From: Serinus canaria
Lineage: Eukaryota > Chordata > Aves > Passeriformes > Fringillidae
Length of the DNA stretch: 64,000 bases
Direction: 5' to 3'
Assembly (NCBI RefSeq): GCF_022539315.1
Contig: NC_066343.1
Coordinates: 42,422,466 to 42,486,465, forward strand
Shown one piece after another: positions 11,901 to 26,000 of this stretch (position 1 is its first letter; each line of letters opens with the position of its first letter). The notes under the pieces were generated by a model. The model was given only the letters and a program-made list of their open reading frames with translations, ran no database searches and was not told the DNA's origin. Position numbers and translations under genes: made by a program.

Positions 11901-14900
11901 CCTGGACTGCTGGATGTACGACTGAAAGCATGAGTCACTTGAAACATAATGCAGCAGACTGCTGAGGAAGCAACAATCCTTCACTGGGATGGATCCTTTC
12001 AGGACAAAGTAAGTGGGGCAGAATCTAAGCGGCTGCACACTCTCTTGAAAACAACCCCGTCCTTTCAGGATGGAAAGTGCCTCCCATTGCAGAGGCCAGC
12101 TTAAACAAAAGAGAAGCTGGCAAAGTCAAAGGTCACAAAACCAAACACAGGAGGTTGTAAACCAATTTCAGTTTACAGAATCGAAGAACCACAAGCTGTT
12201 CTGATTTAGAAAGGATACACAAGATCTTCTTAGGCATGATGACCTCAAGCGCTATCATTATTTGACACCAAAAGCAGATTTTTTATGGAAGTAGTAACAG
12301 GTTTTACAATTTCTTTCCATTGAAAGACTATGATAAAACATAACATCAAAGATTATGCAATATAATAATGAAATTATATGCCTGTGGGTGTTTCTCTGGT
12401 ATGTCAGTGTCATATGACACTTCTGTGTTTTCTTATCTCCCTGTCCCCTTAATACTTAGCCTAAGTTGTCATTCCCACTTACCTATTAATTTTATACTGC
12501 TATTTTTAAGCAGCTGACACCCTGACACCAGTTCCACTGGAAGAAAGCAAGACAAGTGTAGGAGTTGGACACTGTCTATGGATGCAGACTAATAAAAACT
12601 AATGTTGTTTGACACAATGATGTATGCTCTTTCATTTATATAAAATGAAACTCTGAGGACGATAAAAACCTGTGGGTTTAGAGCCTTCTGAAGTGACCCT
12701 TTCTTCTAGCAGCTGTGGAGCAGAGCAAGCACTCTTCTAAAGGCAAAGTATGAGTGTCTTTCCACAGCATTTTCAAGAAAAATGTTAGATCTCAGTACAC
12801 AACTGCACTTGTGAGGTACAGGATATACATACTTAAATGCTGCTCTTGACTCCTCTCAAAAATAAATAATTACGTTTGGGTGATGTTGTAATCAAATATC
12901 TTTTAATTGAACATCATTGTTGTGCTGAATATTTCCACATTGTTGCCCATGTGCCTATGAAATCATATAACTCTTGACAGAGTGAACAAACAGAGAGATT
13001 TGTTAGTTTGGCTTCACAGAGATATTTTCTCATTCCCCACTAAAACTTGTACCTCCTTTTTCACTCTGGCTATCTGGACCTTTTCTGTAACTTGTATTGC
13101 TATCTTTTAATACTGTTATGTGCCATGCTGAACTAAATTTAATTCAATTAGTTAATTTTCAAAAATGCTCAAAACTTATTTTGTGAGATCTTTTACTTAG
13201 GGGCTGGTTGCCAAAATTAAAGAAATAAAACCTTTCTGTAATTTCTGGCATGTAAACATGATTTCTTTATTTGTAGTATACTGAGATAAACCAAGATAAG
13301 GCAGCTCAAAATGTTTTCCGAGTAACCATATATACTTCGAGTGAAAGTACAAAATTTACATCCTGTTTGTCCCTTTGTTCTCATATGCTGTGTTTGGATC
13401 CAAAAACCCTCTGCTCTATTTCTCCTACAAACTTTCTTATCAAAGAAAAATGTCAAATGCTCCTCCACAGATGTAGGCATGGAAGTGATCTATGGTTCTT
13501 AAATATCTGAAGTGCTTTTGAAGCCAAAACTGTCCAAACCTGCCATAGGGCAGCTCCATGGAAGCAGTTCAACGTAGAAATCCTTCAGTTTAGTGGTATC
13601 CACACAAACTAGAATGAAATATTAACATTTTTGTGACCTGAAAGTCTGCCCTTTTGGGAATGTCATCAGCAAAAGCCCCATTCAGATAATAATCTTATCT
13701 TCTTCACAGGGTGTTTTCCTTGTGCTTGCCAGGTACTTTAATTGCCTTTGTAGTTACATACTTGTCAGTATTTATCCTGTTCTTGTTCAGGTCATATGTT
13801 CCTTAATGATTTTTTCCATGTAATTCTGAAACTCTGGACATACTCATGTGTAGTATCACATCCTATACCAATCAGACACGAACTTTCCTGAAACTTAGGT
13901 TGCATTATACTAGATTCAATTCTGGTGGAATAAACCTTACAGGCTTTCTTCTTCCATAGTTAGTGTTAAACATGAACAACAATAGGAATTGAATATGATT
14001 CACCTTTCATTTCTTGCTTCTTTTTGTCCCATGGTATGTATTTCTGCAAGGCAGAGCACGTGTATGTCTGTATCTGTTTGTGTGTATGTGTGTGTTTTTG
14101 ACAGAGCACAAAGATTCAATGAATTTCATTTCACTTCACTTTGTGGAGTTAGAATCTCTGACACTATCAAAACTATTTTTTGAAAAGCCAAAAGCCAACT
14201 GGTTTTGAAATATCACTGGAGATATAAATGATGCCTCTTTCTCTGAGGAGAAAGGAAAATATACACAGCTTGATGGAATTCCCTCAAACTGCACTTTCCT
14301 AAAATATAGGATTGTAGAGTAAAGAATAGTTGGAAGATCAAATGTCACAGCAAATCTTTCAGCCCTTTAGCAATTGAATACTTCAGAAGAAATATTTATG
14401 TGTCTTAAACAAACTTTTCTTCTCCTTTTATGTATTCTTTCCTTCTTGTCTTGCAAAACTCCTTATTCATTTCCTAGAAAAAGCCCTCCTTATAAAGACT
14501 CATTGGAAAGCAGGTAGTTATTCTTAGAGCTGTCAGCGACTGCAGCTCTGAAATAGGAGTTGAGAAATTCCAAGGAAATAGCAATGGAAACTGCTGGAAA
14601 CCTAGAAACAACTTAATCTAAAGTTATCTTTTCTTTAAAACTTGCTCGGGCTAAGTCAAAAACATCCGGTTTTTCTCCAGGAGATCACTGTATTGCCAAC
14701 TGTGATCCATTATTTATTTCTCACTGTACATGGGTTTATTTATTTCCCTTTCCTTCAAGAATACGTCTTCCATGTTTCTTCCTCTCTAATGTTCACCAGA
14801 TGTGAAAAGCAGCCTGAGAGACTCTGCAGCATTCCTCACCTTCTCACTTGCTAAAGCCATCAACCAGATTCTCAAAAGCCAAAGCAGTCCTTGTTGTCAA

Positions 14901-16624
14901 GACTACCTGTGATGTTTTTCTTTCTCCTCCTGGTTTTCTAGGGCTAAGATGTTAATTCCAAGAAGGATTTTTGCCCTGTGTTTATCAACAAACTTCCAGC
15001 AGGGAGCCAAGATGGGCTGTCTCATATGTGTTGGGTTTAACTTATGTGAGAGAAAAGACAACAAGAGCTAGCAGTGTTCAGGCTGATCCCTGAGCACTGT
15101 GCCCACTTTCTCTGTCTTCACCTCTCCCAGATTGTGAGGAGGTGCTCAAGTGTTTCCCAAATGTCATCCAAGTCAGGTGAGAGCAAAATATTTTACAGAG
15201 ACAGAATTTTGCATAAAGCTATGGTTTGGTTGGATAGATCATTCCCAAATCTGTTTAGAACTTTAGATACACTTATATTTGGTCGTGGCACCCTGGTACC
15301 TTTGAGATGCAGTGCAATGTGATCTGGCAGTTAGTTATGAGAGCTCACTGTGGGTATGAAGCAGAACTACACAGATCTGGTGGGCTTCTTATGGTCTTCA
15401 AAGCAATAAAAAAAAGTTTTCCTCTCATTTCTTGGTAAAGACATATTGTTGAGGTTAACCTTGGCTCAGGTTTTGGCTGCAGTTCCATGGATAAGTGCAG
15501 GAAGGACAGTTCCTACTTTTTGGAATTCCGCTGGCAAACCTGGGGAGGAAGGACCTTATCTTTTTCCCTTCTTCAGTCTTGTCTAATCAGCAAACCGTTT
15601 CTTTTTTTTTTTTTTTTCCCTTTAATCATTTCTCATTCTTCTGAAGAGCAATCTAAGAAGTTCCACTCTTCACTTTTATTTCAAGTTGTTGAAGTTTTTC
15701 TTTTAACTAAAGCTTGGGCTGAAAATTTGCAATAACATGGGTGGAGAAATTGTGAAAAAAGCCTGTAAAGCTAAACAGCTGTCTTGATCTCAGTTTTTCA
15801 TTAAACAAACACTTCTGTCAATGTTCAGTAAATGGATATCACTTCTGCAGGTGCTTAAATAGAAGGAAAAAAAGATTATTTACTTGATCTCCTCTCACAC
15901 ACAGTGCTTGTGGATTTTGTTATAGATGTTCTTATAGATTTCATATTTTTTATAGGTTTCATCATTTATAGATATTTTTATTTAAGACAGGTTTTTTTTT
16001 AATCGAAGCTGGGTTTATTTCCAACTGATATCGAAGGAAAGGAGGCAGGATTACTTACATGTTCATTTTCTTCTTTCAATACACAAATCAGGTTTTACTT
16101 CAGAGATACAAGTTCATTGCAGTCAGAAAATGCAGTGTGTGTCTCTTTCTTCTCTTGCTGTTTAAGAGTCAGGAAAATAATGGGAAACCTTCTCCCACAA
16201 TAAGAAATGAAAAACAATCCATGCCCTTAAATTTCTGTCCAACGTCCAGCAGTTAGCACAATCTGAAAGCTACAATTCATAGAATTTTAACACAGATACA
16301 TTGTTCTCACATAGTTTTTCTATTTCTATTTACCTTTATGTAAACCCAGATTTTCTGTCATGCCAGCCAAGTGGCACAATGTGCCTGCAAAAGAAGTAGG
16401 AATCACATGGAGAGCTTTCATCCTAATCCCTCTACCTGTACGTGGCCCCAGTGAAGGAGCAAGTTGTGGCAGCACAGCCAGAGTCAGCAAACTCCACTTA
16501 CCAATTGCTAGTTGTCTGCTGCCATGCAACGTGCCAGGTATTGGAAAATGGCATATGGGGACCAGCATTTCCCTGCTGAAGCACATTGCAGTAAAACTGT
16601 TTTTTCAGGGAGAGAAATGGATTT
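11901..16624. other. Unique non-coding DNA, no gene seen
   Basis: A long AT-rich stretch. A second homeodomain-core-rich patch lies at about 13130-13165. A GT-rich patch lies at 14062-14098 and a T-run at about 15601-15617. Open frames between 13217 and 16716 are short, often non-ATG and without domains. Confidence 0.5.
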
Positions 16625-16627
16625 GAG

Positions 16628-16690
16628 CAGGGAGTCGCAGAATATTTTACATTGGAAATGACCCTTAAGATCAGTCTGTGCATGGGTCCT
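16628..16690 (-). mobile_element. Possible CR1 3'-end scrap
   Basis: A short segment has the CR1-like order of AGAATA, then TTGGAAATGACCCTTAAGATC, as in the reverse complement of a CR1 tail. It is too short and diverged to be sure. Confidence 0.35.
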
Positions 16691-19600
16691 CTTAAAGAAT
16701 GAGGAAATTTTTGCATTTTCCTACTCTTGTTCTGGTTTTGCTTGGTATTCTGAGTTGATTGGGTGAAAATTCAGATATAGGAATCTTTCCCATATAGAGG
16801 ATGTAATAAAGACAAGCCTTTTCCCTTCAGAAGAATTACATTGGGATTCCTAGTTGATTTAGGGCTCCAAATTTCCCAGGGTCCCCAGCAATCCACAGGT
16901 AATCACAGAGCTAGAGCCTGCAACTCCAGGTTTTTCTCTTGCAGTGTACTTGGATTCAGTAATATCTGAAGTCCTGCCAACCTTTTCTCAGACACAGCCT
17001 ACCTGGTGGACTGCAAAAGGCCTAGGAGCGCCAAAGAAGGTGCTGTAAGAAGAAAACTGGTAACTTGATTTCTAGTATCTGACAATGAAAAAATAGATAC
17101 AATGGTAATAACTACAAAAGAAATAGCTAAAATATTTCCATACATATTATTTTCTTTTTCCACTTTTCTTTGGTAATGTCAATGCTATCTTTTCCTAATA
17201 GGTGAAATGTAATACTTTTCTAAAAGCTTTGTTCAGACTTGAAACCATAGACTTTCTTTGTGTCTCTGGAACAGCTGTTTCAAAGTGTTTTAAACCATTG
17301 GGCTGCTGCCAGGCCTCAGTGTTTTTCTGGTTTCCAACACAGTTCTTATAAATTTTAGATTGAAAACCTTTTAATATATTTCTGCAAACAGCTCACCATG
17401 ACCTTAGACTAATGTTTTAGTGGAATTGTTAAACAGGAAAGGCTTGTAGTCTGTGAATCTCTGCATTGAAATACCTTTTGGACACAAAATAAATATCAGA
17501 AAAACAAATTATTTGCAAACTTTTTTTAGCAATTATTTGCTAATACTTTGCAGGAGGCAGACTGGATCACAGCTTGCTCTATGTAACTGATAGTGGCAGC
17601 TGATTCAGACTCACTTTATGGAATTACATTATTTCAGCATGAAAATCACTGATTTACCAGCTTGCAAAGTTATCACTGATCGGTACTCTATCTGTAACAC
17701 AAGTTGCTCTAAAATCTGTTCCTAGGATATGTAGGAAAAGTATGAAGTTTGGATATCATAATGTTTTTAACAAATATGTTTTTAATTGACTTCTTCCAAG
17801 GGAGTGTCTAGCACCTGGGTGACTATTATATTGCAGGAGGGCAGTGTCTAGAAAATCTCTTCACTATTTCACACTTTTTAGGAATATATAAGAGTTCAGA
17901 GTTGGTGGTTGTTCTCCTCCTGCAGGTAGTTAAAATCAAAAGCTAAAAATAGAAGTTTGTCTTTGCAGATGCCTGAATTCATTAGTGAAGAATGAAATAT
18001 GAGGAGGTGCAGCCTTTCAACTTTCACTGTTAACAAGCTCTGTGTTCTCAAGTTGCTTTAAGTGAATCCCTCTGACACAAGCCCTGAACTGCTGAAAGAA
18101 AGGTGCCTACCTTATGCGCTGGAGCAGTCTGAGGTGTATTTAGATACCAATGTTTAAAAACTGTCTGTAAAAGCAAGCAATGCTAATTGCACAGTGAGGT
18201 TTGCCAAGATTGCAAGAAAATTCCCAGTGCATGTTACAGCAAATACCTTCAAGACAATGAACCAGTAACTAGATCACAAGCACAAATGGGATGTTATTTT
18301 GCTATGTTACAAATGCCATTTGCTGGAACTAAAATGGCCTGTCCATTTGCTGTTCATTGCTCTAGTGTAGAGTACATGTCCTGATCATGGGAGACAAACT
18401 TCCACCATAAAAATAGAGAGAATGGTCACCACTAGTATGCTCATGTGCAATCCCTTCCATTTTTTTCCTATTTCAGTTTCTGCATACGTGCTTTCTGCTC
18501 CCCTTCTGTGGCTGCCAGCAGTTTAGTGAAATACATATAGCCTAGAATTACATGTACTGCTCCATGCAGCTTTGTAAGAAGTGCAAGTATGACATGGAAC
18601 AACTTTACTGATTAAAAGAACAAAAAGGAGATTAGGGAGGTAAACAACAAAAAAACTTGAAACAATTTCTGTACCTAAGGGCTTTTTCAAAAGGCTTGAG
18701 TTCAGTTTTATCATCATTGCAAGGGATTGCAGCTTAGTACGGAACAAAAATCCTGATTTCCTTGCCCAGTGATGTATGAGTAAGTTACCTGACTCATTTA
18801 GCCACTGGTTCTTTCTCTGTAAAAGTACCCCAACACAGCCCTGAGAATTCTGAGAATTCTTTGGTCACTACACTGAAGGAGAGTAGAGTCCAGTAATGGA
18901 ACATTCTTCTAGTGCTTACTGTAATCCCTATGACAAATCTATGTAAGCAGAAGCAGAAAAATAAATTAAAGGTTTTAATAAATAAATAAATGAGTAAAAA
19001 AAGGCAATAAAAAGAGAGAGAGAGACAGAGACAGAAAACCAAGCAGATGTGCAATAGCAAAAAGCCCATGATGTTCTGGCTCTAGTCCGAACCACATTAA
19101 TTTTTTGCAGTAGCAGCCACATGGGGTGGCCAGGACATGAAGTTTATTCTCTATAACCTCATGTCATTACCAGGAGTGAGGAAAAGGGACTTTTTTCTGA
19201 GTAGAAGGGGTTCCTCCCTATCAAGAAAAAGTGGAGAAGGCAGCTGTCTTTTACTGTCTATTATTTTTTCATGTGATTTTTTTTTCTTGTACCCGCTGAT
19301 ATTAATATTTCTGCTGTTCCTGGTAATTGCTGTTTTCAGTAAATTGTTCTTATCTTAATCATTTGCCTTTTTTGCCTCCTATTCTCAACTCCATCCCACC
19401 ACAGTAGGAAGAGGGAGAGGAGGTTTGTGCAAGAGAGTAGCGTGTGGTTTTGAACAGTCTTAGTGGGGGAACTGGATAGGGCACTACCATTCCTAAGCCA
19501 CAACACATGGTAATCCTGACATTTTAATTACATTACCTTCAGGTGTTATTTATTTGCAATACTAGCTGTCCATTCATGTCTTCTTTACGCCCCATTTGAA

Positions 19601-19737
19601 TCTGTGATATGTGTTTTTTTCTGTATCATCTTTGGTGCTTCGTATGGAGCCATGTTGTTCAGCATGGTACATCATTCTATTATTCCCAGTAATTAATACC
19701 TTACTTTGCTTACAGATTAAATAAACTGCTTTGCCTT
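16691..19737. other. Unique non-coding DNA
   Basis: No gene or named repeat seen. A 9-bp tandem word repeats near 18841-18862 and a GA-rich patch lies at about 19013-19036. Minus-strand frames at 18794-19122 are T-rich translations without domains. Confidence 0.5.
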
Positions 19738-19785
19738 GATGTTTCTACTTTTTGATGTTTCTACTTTTTGATGTTTCTATTTTTT
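19738..19785. repeat. 16-bp minisatellite, three units
   Basis: Units at 19738-19753, 19754-19769 and 19770-19785 are a near-perfect tandem array; the third differs by one base (C to T). Such young arrays are often length-variable. Confidence 0.93.
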
Positions 19786-21269
19786 AGCAGCGCTGCTTAT
19801 GACTTTAACTAAAATAAGCCAAAAAAGCTTCATTGTGTCCTTTCAGGTAAACATAATTTGAAAGAAAAAAACCTGCTAATTTTTATCATCCTGATTGTTA
19901 TTACCTACCATCAGCGCATCAGCCCACCTCACATTTACTGTACCCCTTCTGTTTCCATAACGATATTCCCTAGAGAGGTAAAGGAATTCCAAGAGATGGA
20001 AAAGGCAGGGAAAATAAAAGCAGACAAAATTATGCCTTATGTCTTTACTATGCTATCAAATGATGCTGTATTTGACTTTTTGTTCCCTGTAGGACCACCA
20101 GTGTTATCAAATTGATTGATTTCTAAGCCATTATCTCTTCCTTGCATTGATGTACTTTCCTTTTCAGAGTTTGGAGAATCAGGTACACGTGCCATTTTGA
20201 TGTGCAACAAATAAAAATGCCAGTCATTTGACTTTGCTTTGTCTGATGGATATTTCCCTTATTTTACAGTGTAAGACAACTGCTGTAAATGAGAAACTGC
20301 TTTTGCCTATTTTTTTGTGCTCACTGTTGAAGTTTCTCCTATAATGTTTTCTCTCAGTGTTTTCTCTAAAGAAACTCCTTATTCAAAAACTACAATAGCT
20401 CAGACATTGAGTACTGGTTTTGATACAATGAAGAGAAAACATAGAGCATCTATTGACAATGCCAAAGCAGTGATTGAACTGAAATTGTTTACCACTGTCT
20501 TTACTCAAAGGAAGATCTTGCCAAGGATCTCCAGCACATGCTTTGCAGCTATTTCTCAGGAGGCCTAGAATTTCTGTTAAGTTGTTCTTGGCAGAATGTA
20601 AGGCGTCTGGGAAGCCAAGTTTTTAAGAAGAAGATTAAACTGAGTGCTTTTAAAAAATAAATTGACAAATTCAAGGTGTCAGTCCAAAAAGAAATTGTTT
20701 GCATTGACCTCTTTGGAGTCTGCTAGACAAGACCTGGAGTTTTGTTTGAGCACTGCAAAGCAAGGCTCAGGAACAGAGCTCCCAGTCACTTTTGCCAGTA
20801 GATGACGAAAAAGTTGCTTTTTCTTAGACAGTGGTATCATATATGGTGGTATCACCCCAGTACCAGACAACTGATGATGTTCTGCCCTTCTGGTAAAGGA
20901 TTCTTCTAGCACTGCAAAAGTCATCTTCTGGCAGATTATGAACTCTTTGCCATCTCTCTGACTGTGACCCTGCTACAAGGGCAACTGTAGGGCAGCTGCA
21001 GTCAAAGGTGATCCAAAAGTGTCTATAAGTGTGGAGATGCTCTGGGATATGAGAAGCAATCAAAATATTTATCTAAGTTATAACTTCGTACTCTCCAGTC
21101 TCCTGGTATTCTCCCCTCCGGTGATTTCTTGAAGAGCCATGAACCTTGCTTCTAGTTAGACGCTGTCTCTGGCTCAGAGTTTCTCCTCTTCATAGTATTA
21201 TTCATGATTCTTAGAAACATGTAAAGGCAACTACAGTGTCTATAAAAACTTTTACAAGCATTTCATACA
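19786..21269. other. Non-coding DNA, no gene seen
   Basis: Mostly unique sequence. The 20680-21060 part is more G+C rich and could be an unclassified old repeat. Two copies of TGGTATCA lie 15 bp apart near 20831-20853. Confidence 0.45.
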
Positions 21270-21740
21270 AACCATAGAGTATCCTGAGTTAGAAGGGACT
21301 GGCAGGGATCATCAAGCACAGTTCCCTTGTCCTGCACAGGGCAGCTGCAGAGGGCAGCCCAAGAGTCACACCATGCACCCGAGGTTATTGTTCAAATGCT
21401 TCTTGAACTCTGTCAAGCTCAATACTGTGGCCACTTCCCTGGGCAGCCTGTTCCAGCATCTAAGCACCCTTTGGTGCAGAACCTTTCCTTGATATGGTCC
21501 TGTCACTGGTCACCGCAGAGAAGAGATCAATGCCTGCCCCCTCTTCTTCCCCTTGTGAGGAAGTTGTGGTCTGTGATGAGGTCTCCCTTCAGTCTCCTCT
21601 TCTCCAGGCTGGAAAAATCACACAACTTAAGGCAGTCCTCATAGAGTTTCTGGTCAAGGCCCTTCACCATCTTGATGGCCCTCCTTTTCCTCATTACCCT
21701 CAGGGCAAAGAGGATCAAATAAAATGTACTGCAGCACAGC
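21270..21740 (-). mobile_element. CR1 LINE fragment, internally deleted
   Basis: Read on the minus strand this is a CR1 3' region. On the plus strand it begins with CATAGAGTAT and AGAAGGGACTGG, then the recognisable CR1 phrases TTGAACTCTGTCAAGCTC, GTGGCCACTTCCCTGGGCAG, CTCCTCTTCTCCAGGCTG and CCCTTCACCATCTTGATGG. About 60 bp expected between the GCAGAACCTTTCC phrase (near 21480) and the GGTCCTGTCACTGG phrase (near 21496) are missing, and the far end fades out near 21740. All open frames over this segment are non-functional. The true 3' end of the element is at the low coordinate. Confidence 0.92.
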
Positions 21741-22559
21741 TTTGCTGCTGTGATAATCCAGGGCTGGCCTTTCACAGCCTGTTTTTCCATGGTCCCTTGT
21801 GAAGACGTGTCCATACCCAGTCTTTCATTAAATGGATTATCCAAAAGCAGGTAAAGTAAACAGGGTTGGGAGCACACATAATTTCAAGGTTACTCTGTTC
21901 TCAAATCTACACTGGTGAAGTCAAGGACCAACACTGATATTCCTATGTGGTGATTCCTCCAGTGCTGCAGCTGGTTCACACAGAACCATTTCAATGATGA
22001 AGATCCTCCAGGCCTGTATTTGTATATGATTCCTCAGCAAATGTCTTCTCTGACTCTGAGACCAGATCTATTCCCACCTCACCCAGCACAGGAACTGATT
22101 GTGATGGCATGTGAGGAAATCTTTTAAAGGTAGCAGATTCTCTTTCTGTTTGAATTCCCCAGGCTAATGTAATTATAGTTTGTGCCTAACAGTTTGTGCC
22201 ACCTGTGTGTGACCACAAAAGATGGTGATGACTACCTAATGAGGAAAACTGAGGCAAAGAGGGTTTTTGTGACACGTGTCACTGCCACTGAAGGTGGCCA
22301 CGTTTCCTGCACCGTAAGAAGACTCAATCCACAGCTTCCTGCTGTAGCAGTATTCTCTAGGTCAGAGACAGCCACTCCAGTATGCACTCTGGGGGAGCAC
22401 GCTGAACACTGCAGGAATTATCACAAACCAGCTACAAATTGACAAGAAAACCTCCCAGTGATTTCCAGGGCTTTTGAACAACTTGCAGCAGGCAATGGAG
22501 GGAATATTAAGCTACCATATATGCAGCTCTCACTTGTTTTATCAGAAAGGGTAGGAGTG
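21741..22559. other. Unique non-coding DNA
   Basis: No gene seen. It contains the E-box palindrome listed separately. An 86-codon open frame at 22182-22442 has no recognisable domain. Confidence 0.5.
22269..22282. promoter_or_regulatory. 14-bp palindrome centred on a CACGTG E-box
   Basis: The 14 bases form a perfect palindrome with CACGTG at the centre flanked by symmetrical bases. CACGTG is the core bound by bHLH-zip and bHLH-PAS factors (MYC/MAX, USF, MITF/TFE, CLOCK/BMAL families). Binding here is inferred only; a CpG-containing hexamer is uncommon in this CpG-poor DNA. Confidence 0.35.
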
Positions 22560-23010
22560 GATTGGAGAGTAGTTTGCCTCTGACAGATAGCATCAACACT
22601 GCAGCTGTGTTTATTTCAATATGGCAATATAAATCTTATTGCTTCCTTTAGAGAATGAAGTGGGAACTGCTTGTGGCTGATTCAGAACCTGCAGTTTTCC
22701 ATTGCTTTTACTTTGCATGAATGACAGTGGTGAGCACATTTTATTACATCACCATATTGGGCCTACTTAAAACAAACAGTGTTTTAAGTTTTGTCCTGAA
22801 GTTTTTCTCCAAGGCTTACAAATTCATCTTTGTGGAGTATTCTTGAGAAGAGATGTTCAGTGCTCTTGTTCAATGGTGATGCATTGCCACCGAGTTTAAT
22901 TAAAACCAATTGCTATTTTGCTGTCGTCGTCAGACCAACTGCATCTGTCTCTGTGTGAGAGAGTTTCTGGCAATTATCAGAACAGTACAGTATTCCTCTT
23001 ACACCTGTAT
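22560..23010. promoter_or_regulatory. Candidate conserved non-coding element
   Basis: A 450-bp stretch of balanced composition without simple repeats. It holds an octamer-like TTTGCATGAAT followed by TGACAG (a TALE-homeodomain-type word) near 22713-22726, a TTAATTAAAACCAATTG segment near 22898, and an unusual GTCGTCGTC run near 22923. It has no exon features. The call rests on general appearance and motifs, so it is weak. Confidence 0.2.
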
Positions 23011-26000
23011 GTGTGCAAGACAATAGCAGAGAAAAAACAGAGCAAAAAATGTCTTCCCCTGTGCTTGTGAAAGACTCAGGTATCTGTGCTATGTCTGTCC
23101 CGACAGCAAAACTTAATCTCTGAAAAAGGAGGGTTTTCTTTCCACCACTGCTGATAAGGTATAATTAGCTCTTGATACCCACTGCAGCTTGATACTTTAG
23201 AAAGAGAAAACACTTTAGTAGGATTAAATGAACAATGAGAAAGTTTCTAGTTTCAAAATACAGGAAATGAATGCATCTATATATCTGTTAGGAGAGACAG
23301 AATTCTCCCTATTTTCCTTGATTTTTAAACAGAAAATCTTATCATGAGTACATTACGCTAAAAAACTATTTTTGTCTGCCTCCAGGACAGTCACTGTCAC
23401 CTGCAACCAAAAATAATATATAGGAGATGGAATGCATGGCCTAGTTCTCGTTATTATGTTAAACAAGAGAAATGAGAAAAAACCAATTATCCTAATAAAA
23501 TGTGCGCAGAAAAAAATGTGCTATGCATATTTTACTGTTTAGCACTACAAATGTGTTAATTTTGGGCTAAATTAAACACGCTTTGCTTGTAGTTGACTTA
23601 GATAACATTCTTACAGAAAATCACAAAGAAGACAAAAACCCAGAATCACAGCCCAATCAACCCAAGTCTCTGGAGAGACCATATAATTTTAAGAGATTGC
23701 TTTTCATCCAGTATAGTATGTGGGTAAGTTACACACAGTTTCAGTTTCACAGACTGATATAATTAAAGAATAAATTGAGGCAGTGGAGATTGAAGGAGAG
23801 GACAGTAAAATGGAAGGAAAGTGAAGATGGGGCACGTTTCACTATGGCAGGAATTGCACATAATGAATGTGTGCATGGAGCTGGAGGATGTGAGGATGTG
23901 GGCTTATCCAAGGAAGAATGAAGTTGAGAACTGAGTTGCTCCTGGATGTTAAACTCTGAACCTCAAGTCGAAGTTATGGAGATTCTTTTCCAGCCTCATT
24001 TCTTTCCCTTCACATTCCCTTTAATTGTACTTTTGAGTCACGTCTGCCATTGCAAATGCCAATGCTTCACAGAAGGCTGTACTCATAAAAACCTTGCTTT
24101 CATTTCTGCTGAAACAGCAGCTGTTGGCTGCTCACATTTTCCTCTTCCTTCTTCTCCCTTTTAAATTGTGTCCATTAGTGGAGATATTCTGGAAAAAATT
24201 TGAAATAGACATATTGTACATGTACAATTCTGCACATGGTCCACTTTGGCTCAGTTTTATTAACTTCTATTTATCATTGTGGAGTTCAGAGGCATCATCT
24301 GGGAGTGGCTTATTGCTGACTCACATAGGCTTTACTCAATCTCTTGAGCTGCACGTGACAAATATCTTCAGGATTAAACCTTTGAAGGAGAAACTCCTCC
24401 ACCTCAGATGGCATAAGCGAGACAAGCATACTAAAGCAAGCTTAGAGAATTTTATTTCCTCTTGTCAAACACCAGAATTAAAAAAAAACTGGCACCAGTT
24501 TTCAAACATCAGGCCAGCACCATGGAAGTGTCTCCCTATGTAACTGGACTACCAAAGATGTCTGTGTGGGAGAGCTGCATGATGATTGATTCTCTGCTCA
24601 TCAAGGTGGGACAAAGCTTTGTTCCTATCATAAAAAGGCTCAGCAAAGCTCTCATAAGTGGTCTTTAAGAGTCCAAATAAAGTTTCTGCAGGAATTCATG
24701 CTCACCATTTCTTAGTTTGGAAACTTTTATGCAGCAGCCATGGGTCAGTCAATATTACCACTGGTTTAACATTGCACATGGAATGCTCAGAAAGCTAAGA
24801 ACTTTCTTATTAAAAGAATTCCTCAGAGAAAAAAAATCAGTTCAGATTACCTCCTTTTCTTATCCAGTTGATTTAGCCTTTTGTAGACTGCTGCCAATAA
24901 AGTGGTAGCTGTAGTGTACCCTGACTTTTCCTCTGTGAAATATGTATTGTAAAGCATTAGACAGTGTATCAAGTCTCATACCAATTGCCTAAGAATGTAA
25001 TTGCTACTGAATTCTCTTGTTTGTGTTTTTAATGGATTAAAAAGCATCCCTAAGAAGACCACAGACAACCAGCCAACAGACCAAAGACTGACCATAACAT
25101 TACACATGAAAATCACAAACTGATTGTGGACTGATTTTCAGTTTACAGGTTCCCAAGTTCCCTAAAATCTCTGGGTCCATAGTGATCAGGGGAACATCTA
25201 AAGACAGTGAAAATTACTTGATTGAGGAAAAGGGGGTAGAGATTTTTGGTTCTTATTTTTTGGACTTTTCTCTCTTTATGTTTTCTGAAAGGCAAGCTCT
25301 TAGCCCTGTTGCAGTTAGCTGAGTCCCTTTGCTGTGGTGTAGGTTACATAGCTGACTATATGGTGTAAATGTGATTTCCGAGTTCATGGAAGAGCAGTAT
25401 CATTACTGTTAAACAAAAATGAGAGCCACTATTTGAAAGAAAATGTCTTCAGCTTGTCACCAACGAAGTTCAAGAACATGAAACATGAATTTTGAAAGTA
25501 ACTGATAAAACAACTGATTTGAAGGGCTTGGGGACAGAAAGATAAGAGTGGAAATGAGGAAATAAGTGTAAATCTTCTTTAAAATTAAGCACAGATGTTT
25601 TTAACATAGGCACCGTGTATTTAGTATAGGCTGTGCAATCTGATTTATAATAACTTGTCCTGCATGAGATATCTTGCTCTGTAACTTTCAACACACAAGG
25701 AAAGATGATGCATGATTAAGTAGTCTAATATAACTGAATTTTTGCTACTTTTGGTCTACCAGCTAGGCAGATCAGTGGAGAAGGCCACATACATGTAAAG
25801 GCAACATCAACCTAGAAGCTGGATAGAGATAGGATGTAAAAATGCCGTGTGCTAACCTGCATCCATTGAGGCTAATGAGATTTATACCTAGGTTCAGTAG
25901 AAACAGGAACTGCTTCTCAGCATAAGCTTGGCATCTATTTCTTCAGTGCCTTCGAGAGCTAAGATGAATCCTGAGACCAGTTTGTAACCATAATTTAATT

